A stretch of 12,209 nt of DNA, from assembly GCA_015499985.1 (NCBI GenBank), contig JAAAUF010001102.1, positions 1-12,209 on the forward strand, written 5' to 3'. The notes beneath the pieces were generated by a model that worked only from the letters and a program-made list of their open reading frames with translations, did no database searches and was not told the DNA's origin. Source of the DNA: Haplosporangium gracile. Taxonomy: Eukaryota; Mortierellomycota; Mortierellomycetes; Mortierellales; Mortierellaceae. A program made the translations under genes and the position numbers. Below are positions 7,365 to 12,209 of this stretch, in pieces (within the stretch, counting starts at the first letter, position 1; the number at the start of each line of letters is the position of its first letter).

Positions 7365-9252
7365 TACCTTACTCCTCGGTGTGCCTGAGGCTTCCCTGTC
7401 CGACCTTTTGAGAGTAACCTTTCGACGAATGCCAGTGTCGGCGGAGGGTCCTCAACCCTTATTCACGCCCTACCATTCCTTTGTTACCGAGTTCTGGAGG
7501 GACGGTTTATTGCAGAGGATCCACTAGGTCGCATTGCCGACGGACGTTACCTTCCACTTTGAATGTCGTGTTCGATGATGCGCCTGATGAGTTATCGCCG
7601 CAGGAAATGGAAACCCTGTGCAAGCACGAAAAGGACCGAGCTGAGGTGATGATTCTCTTTGTTCAGGAACATCGACGGTGCCACAATAACGTTCTTCGGA
7701 CTGCCACGTGTCCTCGAGCACCCCCATATCACAAAGACTATTCTGCAGCATAGGAGGCTCGGCTCAGCCAGCCGCTCCTGCCACTCTTCAACCCTCAGTT
7801 TCTCGACAAGCGCAATTGGACCCAGTTTGCCTCCAAGGTCCAAGAAACCAACCACTCTTCGGTCAAGACGCTTACGCAGCCTTCGATTGTTGCAGGACGC
7901 CACGAATTCAATGAAATCGTCAAACAGATCCCGTTCCTTCACCGCTGCCGGGCCCTGGACACCGTGCGCCTTAGGTCCTTGATCAGCAACGTGTTTCAGT
8001 GGGCGGTCGATGAACGCAAGGACTACAACGCCAACATTGCTGCAGGACAGGACCCTCCTCAACCGCTCGTGCCTCTCCGAGAACTGACTGCCAAATTCGT
8101 TCTCCCATCCCAAAACGAGCAAATTAACGGAATCGCTTTTGCTTTCGGCGATACTTTTGAAAACCTCCGAGTACATGGATGTTTATTTAAGACCGTGGAT
8201 GTTTATTACCAGCCGACCGTGTTTGCGATCGGACGAGAGCCTGGATCACCGTCGCCGCCTTCATTGTCGTCTTGTTGACACGTCCCCAGATTATCGTATC
8301 TGTACGTCGACTTTTTGTACAATTTCGTCCGCATCCATCTTCAACTTCTTGCGCGCTCCTCATGACTGGCGAATATGGTCATGGATCGATGAAATGAGTA
8401 CTCGACACGTAACATTGAACGCTGGGAGCCGGCAGATTTGGAGCATCTGGAGAATCTTTTGCTTATGGGAACACCGGCCGTCTCGTTCCATCCAGATACC
8501 CTTACGACTACCGTCAACTTGCGATACCTCGGACTTAAATATCCAACGCATCCTCATCCAGCCGCCCATTTATCCCGCCATTGGCGGAACTGAACGGCTT
8601 TAAGGAGGATGACCTCACAGATTCGACATCGAGCCCTAGAGAACCGATTTGCATATGGGATTGGCATCTGCCAAAGCTGACGGACTTGGACTTGACCGGA
8701 GAGTTTGCTTACCAGTTCCAGTTCAGGATTTTTCGGGGTATGCCGGGTTTGGTACACTTCTCGGTCGACATCCAGTCTGAATCTTTTTAACACAAGAGGA
8801 CTGTCAGCGTCAAAGACCTTGTCAGGAGCACACAGGGCGCGAAGACTGCGGAGACATTGAAGGATGACGATAACGACGACGACACCCGTAACTTGCAATT
8901 GGAATACATGCGCCTCCCAGACCTACGGAACTTTTCTCTCGTTGGGCCTTGGACGTTCGACAAATAAGTGCTGGCGATCCTGTGTAGCAAGGTGGCTCCC
9001 AATATGAGCCATCTGACGTTTCAAGGATGTAGCGGGTTTGGTCTGGCCGAGTGAGTAAGCGTGATTTCTGAATGCCTGCATGGATTGGTGGAGGCTGTTT
9101 CGTCTGTTCCGATTGAGAGGTCGTCGCACGAAGAGGTAGAGGGGGTTGGAGTTGTGGCTGATCTTACTGATCACTATGTGCCGAATGGGTATAACCTCAA
9201 GACCCTACCACCAGCGGACGGTCTGCTGGACATTCAGGTCGCTATCTTTTAG

Positions 9253-9505
9253 TGTAGACTTGTAGTAAGAGATGTTTGTTTTCTTATATGCTTACATATA
9301 TGAGTTTGCATGTTTGTATTCGTTTTCTGCGGGTCTGAATGGTTTGTGTCCCACCTAGTTGAAATCGGCCGCACCTTGATTTTGAGGTAGAGAATAGGGG
9401 CAGTCTTTTTACTTCTCTGCTTCATCCTCCTCTCCTCAGCACTTTCCCTTCCCGTCTCGTCAACTTCCTCAGTTCATTTAGCTCCTTTCCCTCAACACTC
9501 ACGCC
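9253..9505 (+). other. Spacer between copies C and D
   Basis: AT-rich 3' flank of copy C (TATATG and CATATATG near 9286-9303) passes into a C/T-rich leader at about 9415-9505 just before the ATG of copy D. The pattern matches the other leaders in the window. No gene is seen. Confidence 0.4.
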
Positions 9506-11946
9506 ATGTCAATTACATTCCCTTTGCCTTTGGAGTGCCTTTAAATGGTCATTCGCCATCTCATACAACAGCTCAACCGAGGGTCGCTCGCCAGCCTCCT
9601 GCGAGTCAACAAATACGTCCTCTCCGCCACACTACCTATCATGTATGAGGATCCTCACCGACTTCGCGCTCTCGACGATTACTATGGCAACAACTACTAT
9701 AAGGACGCTACCGATAAGCTCAAGCTCGCCGGGCTACTGCTGCTTAGCCTTCCTGACGACCAAAACATTACCAACCTCCTGCGAGTCGCACATCTGCCAG
9801 ACCAAACGGCAGGACAGGATACCCTACTATTCGTTTGTCACCACCATCGACTTTCAGCTGCTTGCTTACCCAGGACGTAGAATCCACACTGTGACGCTGC
9901 TGTTGCCCGTGCGAGCTTTCACCGCTATCTCGAGGAACATGATATGCCCGTCGGTACATCTCGGAGGAAGTCTTGTTTCGCTTTCACATCATGTCCAAGC
10001 ATAGTGTCGATCTTTAGTGTTGCTTGCCGAGATCTCCAGAGAGTTTTTAAATGGGCGTTTTGTGATGCGAATGAGAAGCGCGTTCAGAGCCCTGTCATCC
10101 TGATTTCGGATATTTCCCGCTACCTTGCCATTGTTGATTGTTTCAAGATCCTCTCCAGTGTCACGTTTCTGCTTGACAGAGACTTTCAAGGCATTTTCCT
10201 CCGTCAGCAGGAGGATCGGGAGGGTATAATGATTCAGCAGTTGGAGCGGACACATCTCCTCTAGGAGATGTTATCGTTTGTCCAGAAACACCGTCAACAC
10301 TTCCCCAACGTCCTTGCTATTGGTTTCTGCCATGGAACTTCAGATAGAGTGGTCGGTCCTTTCACCGATGGCTGTCCCATAGAGTATTAACTTTGACTTC
10401 TCCTATCCTTTCCGTCTTTAGGCAAGCCGTGTTTTACCAACAGCAATAATGGAGCTCAGTTTGTTACTAAAATGCAGAACACCGATTTGTCGCTGGTCGA
10501 GTATATCTCAAGGAAAAACAGGCGGGGAATAGGTGAGTTTTGGGATCGACTTATTGCAGAGACACCCTTCCTACACCGCTGCCGAGCTCTTGAGTGTATT
10601 TGTATGAGCTCCCTTAGTGACGACACCTTCCAATGGGCTGTTGACGAGCGCAAGCAATACGAGGCAGGTATAGCTGATGGTCAATCTCCTCAACAAGCTC
10701 TTGTTCCGCTTTGCTCCTTCGTTGTTGAATACGATTATTCTTCTCATGGACGCGAGATCAACGATGTCCTTTACGCCTTCAACTAAACGCTCGAGATCAT
10801 CAGTATTCGGCTGCGCCATTTCTAAAGGAAGAGGATTTCAAACTTGTCGGATTCACCGATTGGCAGGGACGATTGCCCTTGGGAGTTGCCTTGATTGACA
10901 TACCTGTCCATGCGGACTCCCATGGCTCGCATTCGCATTCGCCCAGGCTTTATCCGACGCTGACGCCGATTAGAAATCATTGCAATTCAGGATATGCCTG
11001 ACGAGGGGTACTCGCTGGACGATACTGTGCACTGAGAGCCAGCTGTTCTGTCCCACCTGGTCATCTTTAAGATTAACGGATCTGCGCTACCTCATTTAAC
11101 CCAACGATCCTCAGGCACACACCGGAACTTTGCAGCCTGGAAATCGGATTGAATGCGGATAGCAATCCTAATTTCATTCCGCCAGCCGAGCAATTACAGG
11201 ATAATAAGCAAGGGGCGACAGGCAGTGACGACGTTGATGACTACGACAACAATAACAACAGTACTTTATCGATATCTTTGTCACAACGGCGGCCCATCCG
11301 GCATGGGACTGGCAGCTGCCCAAGTTGATCAGTCTGTCACTCAACGGAGAGTTTGCATTTAGATTCCAGTTCAAAATGTTGGAGGAGCGCCGAATATTGC
11401 TAGTTTTATTGTTGAACTTGAAACGTGGAGCGGTACACATACATGGACCGTGGGCCTTGCAGACTTTCTCAAGCCAGGATCCCAACATCCATCGATGGCA
11501 CGTTTTCTGGAGAAGGAGCAGCGATGACAACGACAGCACACGACCAATACGAGTTGGGCGAAGTGTTTTACAAGGACGGCGACGATGAGGAACGAAAGGA
11601 GTACGAGATCTGGCGGGAGTTTGAGTTTGTGCATGCTCCCGTGCTCAAGTCGTTTTATTTGATTGGACCATGGCGGACGGATGTCCGTGTGCTGGGTGCG
11701 TTGTTTGGGAGGCTTGTTCCAGAAGTTGAGGATATGGCCATGTTGCATTGTTATGGATATTCTGCTGCCGAGTGGGTCAAGGTGACATCGCAGCAGCTGC
11801 ATGTGCTTGTTGATGCGAGCATACATATAGTCGTCACTGATGATGAGATACTTGAGGAGGCTGGTTTGGAAAAGACGGAGCGATTACCTGGGCGTTCCAA
11901 AAGGTACACTCTTGTTACTCCGCCTGAAAGACGAACCCTTCCTTAG
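9506..11946 (+). pseudogene. F-box-like family pseudogene, copy D (full length)
   Basis: ATG at 9506 reads MSITFPLPLECL, then TAA at 9542, then in the same frame MVIRHLIQQLNRGSLASLLR and VNKYVLSATLPIMYEDP, the best-preserved F-box-like start in the window. A frame change near 9815 gives YYSFVTTIDFQLLAYPG, and another near 9935 gives DLQRVFKWAF, SVTFLLDRDFQGIFLRQQED and FVQKHRQHFPNVLAI. This frame then holds for over a kilobase through TPFLHRCRALECI, FQWAVDERKQYE and GREINDVLYAFN, interrupted by stops at 10262, 10388, 10394, 10784, 10823, 10892, 10961 and 11033. Further frame changes near 11090 (SFNPTILRHTPEL), 11300 (WDWQLPKLISLSLNGEF), 11380 (a missing G; GGAPNIASFIVELETW) and 11525 (TGA) lead to the C-terminal frame with FVHAPVLKSFYLIGPW and AEWVKVTSQQLHVL, ending at TAG 11944. 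The intact protein would be near 800 residues. Stops 10388 and 10394 precede a good pyrimidine-rich 3' splice-like site (AG at 10420-10421), so an intron there is possible, although I see no clean donor. Confidence 0.83.
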
Positions 11947-12209
11947 CCAGCAGTGTACAGATTCAGTTAAGAAATAATACTGATATGTTTTTAATTAAAA
12001 GTCGCCGGCGCTGTGCGCGGGTCATGTTGACACGATCATCATTTGTGCCTTTAAAGGTGCACGTTTGGATGAAGAGGGTTTTAAAAAGAGAAATATTTGA
12101 TGTTCAATCAAAGTTTCGACACCGAAAAATAGAGCTGAACAGTACACTACAGTAGTTGAACGCGTCGCGATCATTAATGAAAGCGGACCTGAGTTGTCTC
12201 TGTTGGGTT
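11947..12209. other. 3' flank of copy D; no gene seen
   Basis: A-rich sequence directly after the copy D stop (TTTTTAATTAAAAG near 11988-12001) could be an old 3' untranslated region. The remainder to the window end shows no open frame of note, repeat or RNA gene. Confidence 0.4.

Larger units (their letters stand above)
7144..7366. repeat. TA target-site duplication flanking the MITE
   Basis: TA at 7144-7145 and TA at 7365-7366 directly border the inverted-repeat termini. A TA dinucleotide duplication is characteristic of Tc1/mariner-superfamily insertion. Removing the element plus one TA rejoins the coding frame of copy C, which confirms the boundaries. Confidence 0.88.
6951..9252 (+). pseudogene. 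F-box-like family pseudogene, copy C (interrupted by a MITE)
   Basis: ATG at 6951 gives MPTTFPLPLECL, then a deletion and frame change near 6985 remove about ten residues relative to copy D before SLATLLRVNKYVCSATLPFLYEGP. A 219-bp transposon splits the gene at 7144; beyond it the frame resumes as TLLLGVPEASLSDLLRV. TAG at 7525-7527 follows, then a frame change (DELSPQEMETLCKHEKD, FVQEHR), another before NPQFLDKRNWTQFASKVQ, and EIVKQIPFLHRCRALDTV, VFQWAVDERKDY, PLVPLRELTAKF, GIAFAFGDTFENL. The middle is the most decayed part (8230-8420); ERWEPADLEHLENLLLMG and SFHPDTL are recognisable at about 8420-8510. From 8581 one frame carries WDWHLPKLTDLDLTGEFAY, an acidic linker, LPDLRNFSLVGPWTFDK and a C-terminal block ending at TAG 9250-9252, with stops at 8788, 8965 and 9052. 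Without the insert the family member would be roughly 690 residues. The F-box assignment rests on the N-terminal pattern only. Confidence 0.82.

Noticed and set aside
6951..9252. Copy C as a functional multi-exon gene with introns hiding its defects
   Set aside because: The stops at 8788, 8965 and 9052 lie in the middle of homologous coding blocks, and the 219-bp insert has transposon termini and not splice signals.
9506..11946. A reassigned stop codon explaining the in-frame stops of copies C and D
   Set aside because: Stops of all three types occur alongside frameshifts, and the intact monooxygenase reads with the standard code and a single terminal TAG.

Overview
The window looks like nuclear DNA from a filamentous fungus, most likely an early-diverging one of the Mortierella type. 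Three observations point that way: a seven-exon gene with short GT-AG introns (77-121 nt), pyrimidine-rich sequence upstream of start codons, and several relatives of an F-box-like protein family that I associate with expansions in Mortierellaceae. The family and organism assignments are inferences from sequence character; no search was run.

Layout. (1) 1-212: a (TC)25 microsatellite and little else. (2) 213-1316, minus strand: pseudogene copy A of the F-box-like family, with the N-terminal and middle parts. (3) 1317-1674: low-complexity, partly pyrimidine-rich spacer between divergent copies. (4) 1675-3543, plus: pseudogene copy B, which lacks its N-terminus and carries a duplicated 60-residue module separated by a polyasparagine linker. 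(5) 3544-4638: about 1.1 kb without a supported gene, ending in the pyrimidine-rich leader of the next gene. (6) 4639-6662, plus: the one intact gene, a 470-residue FAD-dependent monooxygenase with all three flavin-binding motifs and six introns. (7) 6951-9252, plus: pseudogene copy C, with near-complete coverage of the family, broken by frameshifts, nonsense codons and a 219-bp Tc1/mariner-like miniature transposon at 7146-7364. (8) 9506-11946, plus: pseudogene copy D, full length but with at least ten stops and about six frame changes. (9) 11947-12209: no gene seen.

The four F-box-like copies were recognised by aligning their conceptual translations to one another. Shared blocks occur in the same order: an N-terminal PLPLEC...LRVNKYV...LP(F/I)(L/M)YE block, a PFLHRCRAL block, FQWAVDER, a W-x-LP-x-L block, a WDWELPKL module, an acidic linker, and a GPWT-D / AEW-(V/I)-x-V-(T/I)-S C-terminal block. 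The oxidoreductase and the pseudogenes do not obviously form a functional unit. The region reads as a birth-and-death gene cluster around a single maintained metabolic gene. The best-supported unusual item is the miniature transposon: removing it with one TA copy restores the reading frame across the insertion point of copy C.
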